From Paenibacillus sp. 37 (GTDB lineage: Bacteria > Bacillota > Bacilli > Paenibacillales > Paenibacillaceae), in NCBI RefSeq assembly GCF_008386395.1, contig NZ_CP043761.1, positions 7,011,617 through 7,075,616 of the forward strand: a stretch of DNA of 64,000 nt. Direction: 5' to 3'. Numbering within the stretch: the stretch's first letter is position 1; each line of letters opens with the position of its first letter. The translations under genes and the position numbers were made by a program. The notes under the pieces were generated by a model that saw only the letters and a program-made list of their open reading frames with translations, ran no database searches and was not told where the DNA came from. Of this stretch, positions 44,802 through 54,611 are shown piece by piece.

Positions 44802-45723
44802 CCCCCTCATCTTTCTCCAAAGCTACTGCCTGTTCCAATACGGCTTGATTGCTCATCTCATGATACTCCAGCGTTTTTTTCACATCGCCCTGAATCTGAC
44901 GTTCCACCGAAGCACGAGAGTTAGGCATACATTCAGCCACAATTCGCACCACATACTCAGATGTAGACATCGACTGTATACCGAGCACATCCGGCACCTT
45001 CACAATATTTAGATCACGCTCTTCAATCCCAACCAAAGACTTTTTCACCAAATGTACCGACTCATCGAGACTTAAGTCCGCCTTCATCGGAATATCCACT
45101 ACCGCCAGCGAATTCGACATGGAGTAGTTCGTTACACTTGCAATCGCCCCGTTTGGGATAATGTGTACCTCACCTTGCCAGCTGACCAGTTTTGTTGTTC
45201 TAAGTCCGATCACTTCAACCGTTCCCTTGTAGGTTCCCGTCTGAATAACATCCCCCACAGCGAACTGATCCTCCAATATAATGAAGAAACCGGTAATAAC
45301 ATCCTTGACCAGACCCTGTGCACCAAAACCAATGGCAAGCCCGAGCACACCAGCACTCGCGAGTAGTGGTCCAACTTGGATATTGATCTCAGATAACAGT
45401 AGCAGAATCATAATAAAATTACATGTTATGGAGGTCGCATTTTTCAACAGTTCCCCTACGGTTACGAACCTGCGCGGATTCACGCGAATCTTGCCTTCCT
45501 GCTTGCGTTCCATGGAACGATCTATGATTCGATAGACCACCTTAATGACAATACGGGTGATGATAAAAATAATGATGATCCGGATTGAGCTGAACATAAT
45601 GTTAAGCCACATGTCTGGATCTGCAATTTTGTTCCATACTTTATCCGTCCATCGAAGGGCTTCACCGACGGCCGCTACCGCACCGCCGCCATCATTCCCT
45701 TGAGCAAACTGAAATGACAACAT
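44782..45723 (-). CDS. small-conductance mechanosensitive channel (MscS family)
   Basis: 313 residues. Membrane helices at about 35-65, 90-115 and a pore helix near 120-145 (ASAGVLGLAIGFGAQGLVKDVITGFFI, the glycine/alanine-packed TM3), then the cytoplasmic beta domain (GDVIQTGTYKGTVEVIGLRTTKLVSWQGEVHIIPNG). It opens under membrane tension to release solutes. GGAGGAATG site. Confidence 0.93.
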   Translation of the reverse strand: MLSFQFAQGNDGGGAVAAVGEALRWTDKVWNKIADPDMWLNIMFSSIRIIIIFIITRIVIKVVYRIIDRSMERKQEGKIRVNPRRFVTVGELLKNATSITCNFIMILLLLSEINIQVGPLLASAGVLGLAIGFGAQGLVKDVITGFFIILEDQFAVGDVIQTGTYKGTVEVIGLRTTKLVSWQGEVHIIPNGAIASVTNYSMSNSLAVVDIPMKADLSLDESVHLVKKSLVGIEERDLNIVKVPDVLGIQSMSTSEYVVRIVAECMPNSRASVERQIQGDVKKTLEYHEMSNQAVLEQAVALEKDEGDGTGGA

Positions 45724-45737
45724 TCATCATTCCTCCT

Positions 45738-46001
45738 CTACATCGGTATGTTATCATAGCTGTCTTCTGTTTTGAAATAGAGGCCTCGGATCTCTACGAA
45801 CTCGTTACGAATGATCTTTTGCACTCGCTCCAGATCCTCCTTTGGAAACTGAATACATAACGCACACCCTGCTGTAATTTCTTTTGGTGTAGGGAACAAA
45901 TCAATCTCTATCTCAGCAAACTCCAGCAGCATTTCAGCACGCAGTGCCTGCTGGGTTGAATCAAACGCAATCAGCATCCAATCGTTAATCCATTCGTCCA
46001 T
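45738..46001 (-). CDS. DUF3343 domain small protein
   Basis: 87 residues from the ATG at 46001, after AAAGGAG. LIAFDSTQQALRAEMLLEFAEIEIDLFPTPKEITAGCALCIQF fits the DUF3343 family (putative Se/S carrier-like proteins). The GCALC cysteines may carry sulphur; a cysteine-desulfurase-family gene lies nearby (47340-48494), which makes a sulphur-transfer link plausible but unproven. Confidence 0.8.
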   Translation of the reverse strand: MDEWINDWMLIAFDSTQQALRAEMLLEFAEIEIDLFPTPKEITAGCALCIQFPKEDLERVQKIIRNEFVEIRGLYFKTEDSYDNIPM

Positions 46002-46118
46002 GTTCGGCTCCTTTCGCCATACGTCCAACCCTAGAGAAAAAGCTTGTCCTCGTGAAGTATAAAACGCTCTACCTTTCCATATACTGTTACTACTATTCCA
46101 AGGGAAAGGATAGATCCT

Positions 46119-46724
46119 ATGAATCCTACTTCGCGTTCCTTTTCATCACAAGACATGACCAGTTTGAAAATCCCCCATACCGATCCAGGTATTCACTCGG
46201 CCATTACCCATCGTTTAATGTTCCATCTCTATAAAGCCCATTCTCTGCAAAATGTAGTGATTGTCTGCATCGGCACAGATCGCTCAACAGGCGACTGCCT
46301 TGGTCCTCTGGTCGGATCAGCCCTTTCCAAGTGGGACAGCCCTTTATTCCATCTATATGGTACCTTGGATGAACCAGTCCATGCGATGAACCTGCAAGAT
46401 ACACTCCACAACATACAGAAAACACACCAAAACCCTTATGTGATTGGCATTGACGCCTGTCTCGGACAATCATCCAGTGTGGGATGCATTCAAGTTGTGA
46501 ATGGTCCACTCAAGCCGGGTGCGGGGGTAAATAAAGAATTACCGCCGGTCGGCGATATCCATCTGACAGGTATCGTTAACGTCGGCGGCTTTATGGAATA
46601 CTTTGTTTTACAGAACACACGGCTCAGTCTTGTTATGCGCATGTCCGAGATTATTTCCAGCAGTCTATACTCGGCCATTCGGGAATGGCATACACGTTCT
46701 ACTCTGCTTGCTGTGCCAGAGTAA
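46119..46724 (+). CDS. yyaC: YyaC-family spore protein (GPR-protease-like fold)
   Basis: 201 residues: VVIVCIGTDRSTGDCLGPLVGSALSK and PYVIGIDACLGQSSSVGCIQVVNGPLKPGAGVNKELPPVGDIHLTGIVNVGGFMEYFVLQNTRL are the family core, related to the germination protease. It is expected in spore formers and is the main plus-strand gene in this part of the window. Its 3' end overlaps the DUF4446 3' end by 26 bases. Confidence 0.93.
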   Translation: MNPTSRSFSSQDMTSLKIPHTDPGIHSAITHRLMFHLYKAHSLQNVVIVCIGTDRSTGDCLGPLVGSALSKWDSPLFHLYGTLDEPVHAMNLQDTLHNIQKTHQNPYVIGIDACLGQSSSVGCIQVVNGPLKPGAGVNKELPPVGDIHLTGIVNVGGFMEYFVLQNTRLSLVMRMSEIISSSLYSAIREWHTRSTLLAVPE

Positions 46725-47199
46725 TAGCTTCCTTTTCCTCTGGGGACAGAGTATACGTGGACTCTCCCCCTTTAAGAGGTTTGGCATATACATAAGAACC
46801 GTCGCGGTTATATATCCCCGTAAGAATCATGCCATCCTGGCTATCGTTAATCATGGCCATGGAGAAGCTCAGATCACTGCCACGCTCTCCATATGCATTG
46901 TACCTTTTCACGCCAACTTTACCTTGAATGCGGGTCAGCTTTTGCATGACAACTTGCAGCTGATTCGTTTGCAGTTTGTGTTCATCCTCAATGCTGTCCA
47001 TCTGAATTTTCAGATTAATCAGCAACGATTCCAGGTCCTCTACTCCACTGCCAGCCATCATGGCTTCATATTTACGTTTAAACTTTCGTAACTTCGCCCC
47101 TTGAACAATACTCACAATCAGCAAGATCACCGTAAGTAATGCCATTCCGCCAATAATCCATAACAGCTGTTCCAGAATCAGCTCGTTTAATTCAGCCAT
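46699..47199 (-). CDS. DUF4446 family membrane protein
   Basis: 166 residues. One N-terminal membrane segment (LLWIIGGMALLTVILLIVSIV), a basic/coiled middle (MDSIEDEHKLQTNQLQVVMQKLTRIQGKVGVKRYNAYGE) and a compact C-terminal domain (DLSFSMAMINDSQDGMILTGIYNRDGSYVYAKPL). Conserved beside yyaC/parB in Bacillales; role unknown. Confidence 0.88.
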   Translation of the reverse strand: MAELNELILEQLLWIIGGMALLTVILLIVSIVQGAKLRKFKRKYEAMMAGSGVEDLESLLINLKIQMDSIEDEHKLQTNQLQVVMQKLTRIQGKVGVKRYNAYGERGSDLSFSMAMINDSQDGMILTGIYNRDGSYVYAKPLKGGESTYTLSPEEKEAITLAQQAE

Positions 47200-47339
47200 G
47201 TAATTGCAACTACCCCTCTATATTTTTGATCAGATTAACGTCTGTCCTGTAATATTATCATTCATTATAAATCAACCCGATATCCATAAGCTTAATCAAG
47301 CAGCCCTGTATCCAATGAGTTCATCATTTCAACTCTAAT

Positions 47340-48494
47340 CTAGTCTGCCCCAGTCAATTCCAGCACTGCCTTAACGAGTGCATCCACATGTTCTCTAGTT
47401 GAATTGTATCCCACACTGGCCCTTACTGCTCCGGTAGCAGTTGTACCAGCAGATTCATGTGCAAGCGGTGTGCAATGAAAACCGGAGCGAACCGCAATCC
47501 CATAATTCCGATCTAATCGGAAAGCGAGTTGTGCCGAATCATACCCATCTACAGTAAAAGATACTAATCCGGTGCGTGGCTGTCCAATCTCTGGACCAAG
47601 CATTCGAATGCCCTTAACGGATGACAGCCCATCCATCATATGTTGGGTCAGTTCCCACTCATGTTGGTAGATGACCGCTGGTGTCATCTCAAGTACATGC
47701 TTCACACCCGCATTCAGCCCTGCGATCCCGACTGTATTCGGCGTCCCCGCTTCATACCGATCAGGACGCACCTTTGGCTGCTCCAGAGCTTCTGACTGAC
47801 TTCCTGTTCCTCCATGAAGTAAAGGCTCTATATCGAGCTCTGGCGCAATGTACAAGCCCCCTGTACCCTGAGGACCAAGCAGTCCTTTGTGCCCTGGAAA
47901 AGCCAACATATCAATGCACAATTGTTGTACATTCACAGGCATAACTCCAGCACTCTGAGCCGCATCTACCAATAAGATCGCCTGATGTTTACGACATAGG
48001 AGCGAAATTTCTCCAATTGGAAGAATACTGCCAAGTAGATTGGAACTATGTGTACATACCACCAATCTGGTATTGGAACGAAACATACGTTCCATTTGCA
48101 TCAGATCAATGGCTCCCGCAGCATTAACAGGTACATAATCAATCTCCACATTTCGGAGTCTTCGCATGTACTCCAGTGGTCGTCTGACTGAGTTATGTTC
48201 AGCCATGGTGGCAATCACATGGTCGCCCTCTCTGAGCGAGCCTTGAATCGCCAGATTCAGTGCTTCTGTCGTATTTGATCCGAATGCAATATCATTTGCA
48301 TTTTTGATTCCAAAGATATTGGATATGGAATTTCTCGTCTCGAACAATACACGACTTGCCTGAACAGCCATCCGGTGACTTCCTCTGCCAGGATTGGCTC
48401 CGGCAATCTCCAATGCACTCAACATCGCATCACCGACAGCAGGTGGTTTGGGCCAAGATGTTGCTGCATGATCTAGATAGATAACTCCCTCCAC
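47340..48494 (-). CDS. cysteine desulfurase family aminotransferase (class V)
   Basis: About 384 residues; I place the start at the GTG at 48494 after GAGGTGG, since the ORF's earlier codons are unlike the family. PLP-binding lysine in FPGHKGLLGPQG, ANPGRGSHRMA near the N terminus and a C-terminal RSGFHCTPLAHE with the candidate persulfide cysteine. It may release sulphur from cysteine or act on a related substrate; family members of this type are not the main IscS. Confidence 0.9.
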   Translation of the reverse strand: MEGVIYLDHAATSWPKPPAVGDAMLSALEIAGANPGRGSHRMAVQASRVLFETRNSISNIFGIKNANDIAFGSNTTEALNLAIQGSLREGDHVIATMAEHNSVRRPLEYMRRLRNVEIDYVPVNAAGAIDLMQMERMFRSNTRLVVCTHSSNLLGSILPIGEISLLCRKHQAILLVDAAQSAGVMPVNVQQLCIDMLAFPGHKGLLGPQGTGGLYIAPELDIEPLLHGGTGSQSEALEQPKVRPDRYEAGTPNTVGIAGLNAGVKHVLEMTPAVIYQHEWELTQHMMDGLSSVKGIRMLGPEIGQPRTGLVSFTVDGYDSAQLAFRLDRNYGIAVRSGFHCTPLAHESAGTTATGAVRASVGYNSTREHVDALVKAVLELTGAD

Positions 48495-48568
48495 CTCACA
48501 ACCACCTCTGTCCCATAAATTAATAATTCCCCTGCACGTAGTGCACATATAACCCTATAAACAAAGAA

Positions 48569-48607
48569 TGACATATCGTTTCTCCATGGTACAGAGGCGA
48601 TATGTCA
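48569..48607 (-). terminator. hairpin between parB and the desulfurase gene
   Basis: TGACATATCG (48569-48578) pairs perfectly with CGATATGTCA (48598-48607). The T tail is weak (TTCTTT), so it may terminate the parAB transcript inefficiently. Confidence 0.5.
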
Positions 48608-48655
48608 TGACATGAGTAAGCCCCGCATGTTGTTAATGAATCATAGAACCGACTG

Positions 48656-49501
48656 TTATTGTAACAATTCCAATAGCCGTTCCAGATCCTGTTGACTGTA
48701 GTAGTTGAGCTCAATTTTACCTTTATCTTTATTGTGCTTAATTTTCACTGTTGTTTTGAAACGTTCACGCAGAGATTCTTCCAGTGTATCAATGAATGGA
48801 TCTTTCTTTTTCAACTTCGATTTGGCTTTAGCCTCACCTGTTTTGGAGCGATCCAATTGTTGAACAGCTTCCTCCAACTCACGTACACTCCATTGCTGAT
48901 CAATGGTTTGTTTGGCAAGTTGCTTCACCACAACCTCGTCTTTCACACCAACGATCGCACGTGCATGTCCCATAGATAATGTTCCACGTGAAACATGGTC
49001 TTTTACTTCTTCCGGCAACGATAACAGACGCAAGAAGTTAGCAATGTGAGAACGTGATTTACCTACTTTTACAGACAACTCTTCCTGAGTCAACGCGAAT
49101 TGATCCATTAACCCCTGATAAGCAACTGCAACTTCCATGGCGTTCAGATTCTCCCGTTGCAGGTTCTCGATCAACGCAATCTCCATTACCTGCTGATCAC
49201 TGAAGTTGCGGACTACAGCCGGTACCGTGGCATTACCACAATATTGCGAAGCTCTGAACCGTCGTTCTCCGGCAATAATCTCATAACCTCGCAATACAGG
49301 ACGAACAATAATGGGTTGTATGACACCATGCTGACGAATGGACTCAGCCAGTTCATGTATTGCGCCCTCATCAAATACTTTACGTGGTTGATAGGGGTTA
49401 GCCCGCAGTTGACTAATCGGGATTTCTACGACTTTATCATCGTCATTAATTGAAAGCGAAGGAATGAGGGCATCAAGACCTTTTCCAAGCCGCTTACTCA
49501 T
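48656..49501 (-). CDS. parB: chromosome partition protein ParB (Spo0J)
   Basis: 281 residues. ParB/sulfiredoxin N domain with the CTPase motif GERRFRASQ (GERRxR), HTH domain LTQEELSVKVGKSRSHIANFLRLLSLP and C-terminal dimerisation domain. It loads on parS and spreads as a CTP clamp. The start overlaps the parA stop by 8 bases. A parS site lies inside the gene. Confidence 0.97.
   Translation of the reverse strand: MSKRLGKGLDALIPSLSINDDDKVVEIPISQLRANPYQPRKVFDEGAIHELAESIRQHGVIQPIIVRPVLRGYEIIAGERRFRASQYCGNATVPAVVRNFSDQQVMEIALIENLQRENLNAMEVAVAYQGLMDQFALTQEELSVKVGKSRSHIANFLRLLSLPEEVKDHVSRGTLSMGHARAIVGVKDEVVVKQLAKQTIDQQWSVRELEEAVQQLDRSKTGEAKAKSKLKKKDPFIDTLEESLRERFKTTVKIKHNKDKGKIELNYYSQQDLERLLELLQ
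48980..48995. promoter_or_regulatory. parS site inside parB
   Basis: TGTTCCACGTGAAACA, a 16-bp near-perfect palindrome equal to the Bacillus parS consensus family. In B. subtilis a parS also lies within spo0J. Confidence 0.93.
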
Positions 49502-50255
49502 AAGAAATCACTTCCTTTGCGAGCTCTAAATACACTTCCGCCCCTCTTGAACGAGGGTCATACGTAATAATGGATTGACCATGAGATGGTGCTTCACTAA
49601 GCCGTACGTTACGCGGAATAATTGTTTGATATACTTTTTGTTGAAAATACTTTTTCACTTCTTCAATAACCTGAATTCCCAGATTGGTCCGTGCATCAAA
49701 CATCGTCAGCAATACCCCTTCAATCTGCAAGGATGTATTCAGATGTTTCTGTACCAGACGAACCGTATTGAGCAACTGACTTAATCCTTCAAGTGCATAA
49801 TACTCACACTGAATCGGAATGATCACCGAATCGGAAGCAGTCAACGAATTGATCGTTAACATACCAAGAGATGGTGGACAATCGATCAGTATGTAATCAT
49901 AGTTTTTTTTCACCATGGCGAGTGATTTTTTCAGGCGAACTTCCCGTGATATCGTGGACACCAATTCGATCTCGGCTCCGGCAAGCTGAATCGTTGCAGG
50001 TATGATATGAAGGCCTTCAATCTGAGTCTCCACAATCGCTTCTTGAGGAGGAACCTCATTAATAATGACATCATATATACAATTAGCCACATCTGCTTTA
50101 TTGATTCCGACTCCGCTGGTTGTATTCCCCTGAGGGTCAATATCGACAAGCAATACTCTTTTCCCGAGTGAAGCCAGTCCTGCACCCAAGTTAACAGATG
50201 TCGTCGTTTTCCCCACACCGCCCTTTTGATTTGCTACGGCCATAATCTTAGACAA
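49494..50255 (-). CDS. parA: chromosome partition ATPase ParA (Soj)
   Basis: 253 residues. Deviant Walker A KGGVGKTTTSVNLG, switch I DIDPQGN and Walker B YILIDCPPSLG. It works with ParB in segregation and acts on DnaA-dependent initiation. The start is a TTG at 50255, 5 bases after GAGGTGA. Confidence 0.97.
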   Translation of the reverse strand: MSKIMAVANQKGGVGKTTTSVNLGAGLASLGKRVLLVDIDPQGNTTSGVGINKADVANCIYDVIINEVPPQEAIVETQIEGLHIIPATIQLAGAEIELVSTISREVRLKKSLAMVKKNYDYILIDCPPSLGMLTINSLTASDSVIIPIQCEYYALEGLSQLLNTVRLVQKHLNTSLQIEGVLLTMFDARTNLGIQVIEEVKKYFQQKVYQTIIPRNVRLSEAPSHGQSIITYDPRSRGAEVYLELAKEVISYE

Positions 50256-50412
50256 TTACTTCACCTCAAATAAAATAGGAGTCTTTTCTGTAGGTTGTGA
50301 GATATTGTTAACAAAAAGCAGGCGGCTATCGTCCACACAAACAACAACTACCGTTCCATCAATATACCGACCGTTCTTTATAAATGTCAGACCTAACTTG
50401 CTTTATAGACAT

Positions 50413-50432
50413 AAAAAGCGGCCCATTGCCGC
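50413..50432 (-). terminator. noc terminator
   Basis: GCGGC (50418-50422) pairs with GCCGC (50428-50432) and the minus strand continues TTTTTAT. It separates noc from parA, so parAB must have its own promoter in 50256-50410. Confidence 0.75.
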
Positions 50433-50444
50433 CATAAGCTTCAA

Positions 50445-51263
50445 TTATTTGCGTTTTGGAATATGGATAACGATCTCATAATGATCCTCATGGTCTGCTT
50501 CTTTGGTTTTGATGTCCAGACCAGAACCAGTTACCATATCAATGGATTGGCGAATTGTATTAAGTGCAAGCCTAACATCCTTGGTAAAGGAAACACGTCT
50601 AGATTTTTTAATCTTAGAAGATTCCTTGTAGAAGGCAACACGTGCCTCTGTCTGTTTCACATTCAATTCTTTTTCGATAATCTCACCGAGCAACTTCATC
50701 TGTAGTTCTTCCGTATCCAGAGAAAGTAATGCTCTTGCATGCCGTTCAGAAATTTTGCGTTCCATCAATGCGGCTTTAATGCCCTCCGGAAGCTGTAACA
50801 ACCGAATTTTGTTTGCGATGGTTGACTGGCTTTTGCCGAGTCGTTGTGCCAGACTTTCCTGTGTCAATTGATGCAAGTCGATCAGCTTCTGATAAGCGAC
50901 AGCTTCCTCAATTGAAGTCAATCCTTCACGCTGCAAGTTCTCAATCAGTGCAATGGATGCGGCCTGAGAGTCGTTGAATTCACGCACAATAGCCGGAATC
51001 GTATCCAAACCCAATTTTCGAACTGCACGCCAGCGACGTTCCCCGGCAATAATCTCATATGATCCATTTCGCACGCGAACGACAATAGGCTGAATTACAC
51101 CATGTGTTTTGATCGTCTGCAACAACTCATCAATTTTATCATCATCAAAAATAGTACGGGGTTGATATGGGCTGCTCACAATTTCATTAACCGGAATCTG
51201 TTTGATCTCATCTCCGTTATTGCGCTCCGCCAAACCAAACAACTTCGAAAATTGTTCTTTCAT
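50445..51263 (-). CDS. noc: nucleoid occlusion protein Noc
   Basis: 272 residues from the ATG at 51263 after AGGTGG. ParB paralogue: [36 protein letters not shown] and [30 protein letters not shown]. It is distinguished from ParB by the N terminus [10 protein letters not shown] (membrane-targeting helix) and the position next to rsmG. It blocks division over the nucleoid. Confidence 0.94.
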   Translation of the reverse strand: MKEQFSKLFGLAERNNGDEIKQIPVNEIVSSPYQPRTIFDDDKIDELLQTIKTHGVIQPIVVRVRNGSYEIIAGERRWRAVRKLGLDTIPAIVREFNDSQAASIALIENLQREGLTSIEEAVAYQKLIDLHQLTQESLAQRLGKSQSTIANKIRLLQLPEGIKAALMERKISERHARALLSLDTEELQMKLLGEIIEKELNVKQTEARVAFYKESSKIKKSRRVSFTKDVRLALNTIRQSIDMVTGSGLDIKTKEADHEDHYEIVIHIPKRK

Positions 51264-51688
51264 TCCGCAGATTACCACCTAGTTTCGTAATAGCTCCCAC
51301 AGTCTTTGCAGGTGCTTCTTATTCAATAAGCGACCTTTCACATGCATCGTTCTTAGAATAAGTTTTGCCTTTCATAACGCTTTCTGTCATGCAACATCGA
51401 ACGCATATCCATCTATCTATACATATAATCTATGATCGCTGTGACCCAGGATCGGATACTTCTATTCTATCATCTTTTCTATCATAATCCTATGCTTACC
51501 TATTCTTTAAACTCTGCTAATTTTCCTGCTTTTTCTTTGCGAATATTGGAAATATGACGACTTGCACACATTCAATTAATGAAATTGTTCATGAGTTACT
51601 GTGCGTGAAATTCATCATTACAGGTTATTTAAGGGATATGTAATACGAAGTATCTGTAATGTTGATCCAGTCCTCCATTTCAGAAAAC

Positions 51689-51723
51689 AAAAAAAAGAGA
51701 ATGTTTCACGTGAAACATCCTCT
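51689..51723 (-). terminator. rsmG-operon terminator whose stem is a parS site
   Basis: On the minus strand AGAG-G-ATGTTTCACGTGAAACAT-T-CTCT folds into a long hairpin followed by eight T residues (51689-51696). The core 51702-51717 is a perfect 16-bp parS palindrome. Confidence 0.85.
51702..51717. promoter_or_regulatory. perfect parS site
   Basis: TGTTTCACGTGAAACA, a fully symmetric match to the ParB-binding consensus, between noc and rsmG and about 12 kb from the expected dnaA start. Confidence 0.95.
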
Positions 51724-51778
51724 TTATCTATGTCTATAATTCTATTTCGTTTTGACTCACTTCAAAACCATCACGCAA

Positions 51779-52501
51779 CTATATCAGCGGAGTCTTCATT
51801 GGAGTGCCTGGTTTACGCGGATACTTATATGGTGTCTTATCAAATTTCTGAATCAGAATGATGTGACGCTCTGATTCTTCAACCGGCAGCTGGAAAGGAT
51901 GAACGGCCTTAACCCGTCCTTTCAGCTGATTGAAGCTGAACTCCGCTTCCTTCATTTCTTCACGCGGATCTCCGCCCTTCATGGCAGCGAATATTCCACT
52001 TTTACGAACAAAAGGAAGACAGAATTCATTTAGCACAGCCAGCTTGGCTACTGCACGCGCCGTAACAAGATCGTAGCTGTCACGATACCCTTCTTTGCGT
52101 GCAATCTCTTCAGCACGTCCATGGACCAATTCCACATCAGTCAGGCCAAGGATATCTACCACATGCTGCAGAAAGCCAATACGTTTATTTAATGAATCAA
52201 TGATCGTCAGCTTAATATGCGGGAAACAGATTTTCAGTGGCAATCCCGGAAAACCTGCTCCTGATCCAATATCAGCAAGCTTATTCACTTTGGTCATGTC
52301 TGTATAAAAGGCCAACGATACCGAATCATAGAAATGTTTTGTATACACTTGCTCCCGATCCGTTATGCCCGTCAGATTCATCTTTTCATTCCAGGATACC
52401 AGTTCCTGATAATACAGTTCGAATTGCTCCAACTGGAGTTCGCCCAGCTCTAATCCATGTTTCTTTAAGCGCCGCTGCAGTTGCTGTTGAATATCGTCCA
52501 T
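51779..52501 (-). CDS. rsmG: 16S rRNA (guanine-527 N7)-methyltransferase
   Basis: 240 residues. SAM-binding core DIGSGAGFPGLPLKI and LNKRIGFLQ, then VTARAVAKLAVL. It methylates G527; loss gives low-level streptomycin resistance in many bacteria. The start overlaps the mnmG stop as TAATG. Confidence 0.97.
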   Translation of the reverse strand: MDDIQQQLQRRLKKHGLELGELQLEQFELYYQELVSWNEKMNLTGITDREQVYTKHFYDSVSLAFYTDMTKVNKLADIGSGAGFPGLPLKICFPHIKLTIIDSLNKRIGFLQHVVDILGLTDVELVHGRAEEIARKEGYRDSYDLVTARAVAKLAVLNEFCLPFVRKSGIFAAMKGGDPREEMKEAEFSFNQLKGRVKAVHPFQLPVEESERHIILIQKFDKTPYKYPRKPGTPMKTPLI

Positions 52502-54390
52502 TATTGTCCCCTTGCTGCGGTTACACGGTTATAATGCTCCAGGTAGACCAGCAGAATGGAGATGTCGGCAGGAGTAACTCCAGCAATACGAGAAGCCTGA
52601 CCAATCGAGATTGGACGAATCATAGTGAGCTTCTGTTTGGCTTCCATAGCAAGACCATGAATCTCATCATATACGATAGTGTCCGGAATTTTCTTTTTCT
52701 CCATCTTTTGCAAACGTTCCACGTGGATCAACTGTTTCTCAATATAACCCGCATATTTAATTTGTATTTCCACTTGTTCTTTCATATCTGCTGTCAGTTC
52801 TACCTCAGATGGTGAGAGCTGTTCAATCAGTTCATACCCCAGCTCCGGGCGGCGCAGCAAGGTAAGCAACGTACTACCATCCTGAATAGGTGTAGATCCG
52901 TACTCTTCCAGCTTGGCATTCACTTCAACCGGGCGAGCTTTAGCCACTTTCAGACGTGCAACTTCCTGCTCGACTTTCGCCTTTTTATCCAGGAATTTCG
53001 CATAACGCTCTTCAGGGATCAGGCCAATGTCATGTCCAATTTCCGTCAAACGCATATCTGCATTATCATGGCGAAGCAACAGACGATACTCAGCGCGTGA
53101 AGTCAACAGACGATACGGTTCATTTGTACCCTTTGTCACCAGATCATCAATCAGCACGCCAATATAACCTTGGGAACGATCCAGTATTACCGGCTCTTTC
53201 CCCTGTACTTTGAGTGCAGCGTTGATTCCAGCCATAACACCTTGTCCTGCTGCTTCTTCATAGCCGGAGGTACCATTAATCTGACCCGCCGTAAACAGAC
53301 CTGGTAGACGTTTAGTTTCCAGTGATGGCCACAATTGTGTAGGCACCATCGCATCGTATTCAATCGCATAACCGTTACGCATCATTTCCACTTTTTCCAT
53401 ACCTGGAATTGAACGCAGCATAGCCAGTTGGACGTCTTCTGGCATACTCGTAGACAACCCCTGTACGTAATACTCGGATGTGTTCTTACCTTCCGGCTCA
53501 AGGAATATCTGATGTTTCGGCTTGTCGCTGAAACGAACAATTTTATCTTCAATGGAAGGGCAATAACGTGGTCCGGTTCCTTCAATAAGCCCCGAGAACA
53601 TCGGAGCACGATGCAGATTATCATTAATAATCTGATGTGTATCCACAGATGTATACGTCAACCAGCAAGGCAACTGCTCATTATCGGAAGATTCTGTTTC
53701 ATAGGAAAAGAACTTCGGCTTGTCATCACCAGGCTGAATTTCGGTTTTGCTAAAGTCAATTGTATCCTTATGCACACGTGGCGGTGTACCCGTTTTGAAA
53801 CGAACCAGGTCAAAGCCCAGTTCACGCAGATTCTCTGACAATTTAAGAGAGGGTTGTTGATTGTTCGGTCCACTCTCATACATCAACTCACCCATGATCA
53901 CTTTACCTCGCAAGTATGTGCCTGTTGTCAGAACGACTGCTTTGGCCCGATACTCTGTTCCGGTCTGAGTCACAACGCCTACACATTTTCCATCTTCAAC
54001 AATCAGTCGATCAACCATACCCTGACGCATTGTCAGATTACGTTCATTCTCCATCGTTTCCTTCATTTTATGCTGGTAGGAGAATTTATCTGCCTGAGCA
54101 CGAAGCGCGTGAACAGCAGGCCCTTTGCCCGTGTTAAGCATTCGCATCTGAATAAAGGTTTTATCGATATTCCGTCCCATTTCTCCACCAAGTGCATCAA
54201 TCTCGCGTACAACATGTCCTTTGGCCGGTCCCCCAATAGATGGGTTACAAGGCATAAAGGCCACCATGTCCAGATTGATCGTAATCATTAGTGTTTTGGA
54301 CCCCATACGAGCTGCGGCCAGCGCGGATTCCACACCAGCATGTCCTGCACCAACGACGATTACATCATAACTGCCGCCATCAAAAGCCAT
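52501..54390 (-). CDS. mnmG: tRNA 5-carboxymethylaminomethyluridine modification protein MnmG (GidA)
   Basis: 629 residues, usual length. FAD-binding [17 protein letters not shown] at the N terminus, [20 protein letters not shown], and the C-terminal domain [14 protein letters not shown]. With MnmE it modifies the wobble uridine of several tRNAs. AAGGAGG site. A parS-like sequence lies inside the gene near its 3' end. Confidence 0.98.
   Translation of the reverse strand: MAFDGGSYDVIVVGAGHAGVESALAAARMGSKTLMITINLDMVAFMPCNPSIGGPAKGHVVREIDALGGEMGRNIDKTFIQMRMLNTGKGPAVHALRAQADKFSYQHKMKETMENERNLTMRQGMVDRLIVEDGKCVGVVTQTGTEYRAKAVVLTTGTYLRGKVIMGELMYESGPNNQQPSLKLSENLRELGFDLVRFKTGTPPRVHKDTIDFSKTEIQPGDDKPKFFSYETESSDNEQLPCWLTYTSVDTHQIINDNLHRAPMFSGLIEGTGPRYCPSIEDKIVRFSDKPKHQIFLEPEGKNTSEYYVQGLSTSMPEDVQLAMLRSIPGMEKVEMMRNGYAIEYDAMVPTQLWPSLETKRLPGLFTAGQINGTSGYEEAAGQGVMAGINAALKVQGKEPVILDRSQGYIGVLIDDLVTKGTNEPYRLLTSRAEYRLLLRHDNADMRLTEIGHDIGLIPEERYAKFLDKKAKVEQEVARLKVAKARPVEVNAKLEEYGSTPIQDGSTLLTLLRRPELGYELIEQLSPSEVELTADMKEQVEIQIKYAGYIEKQLIHVERLQKMEKKKIPDTIVYDEIHGLAMEAKQKLTMIRPISIGQASRIAGVTPADISILLVYLEHYNRVTAARGQ
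52715..52730. promoter_or_regulatory. degenerate parS-like site inside mnmG
   Basis: CGTTCCACGTGGATCA differs from the palindromic parS TGTTCCACGTGGAACA at two of 16 positions. It may bind ParB weakly or be chance within the coding sequence. Confidence 0.4.
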
Positions 54391-54611
54391 TCCCGTTTAC
54401 CTCCTTATTCCGCTGCATTTGGTGTAACTCACACAGACGGATCATGTTCTACAATAATGAGACTACTTCTAACCGTTCATCGGAACTTGCATTCCTATCT
54501 ATATGAAACCAACACGTAATGGCTACAATATCATTCTATCCTTTGACAACAGGCAGAAATTGTACCTTTCTATCATACACCACGATTTAAGTCAATCGGC
54601 AGTATATTTTT

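Noticed and set aside
50256..50410. About 50-codon minus-strand open frame directly before parA, reading TFIKNGRYIDGTVVVVCVDD
   Set aside because: It looks protein-like but has no ATG, GTG or TTG at a suitable place and no ribosome binding site; more likely the parA leader.
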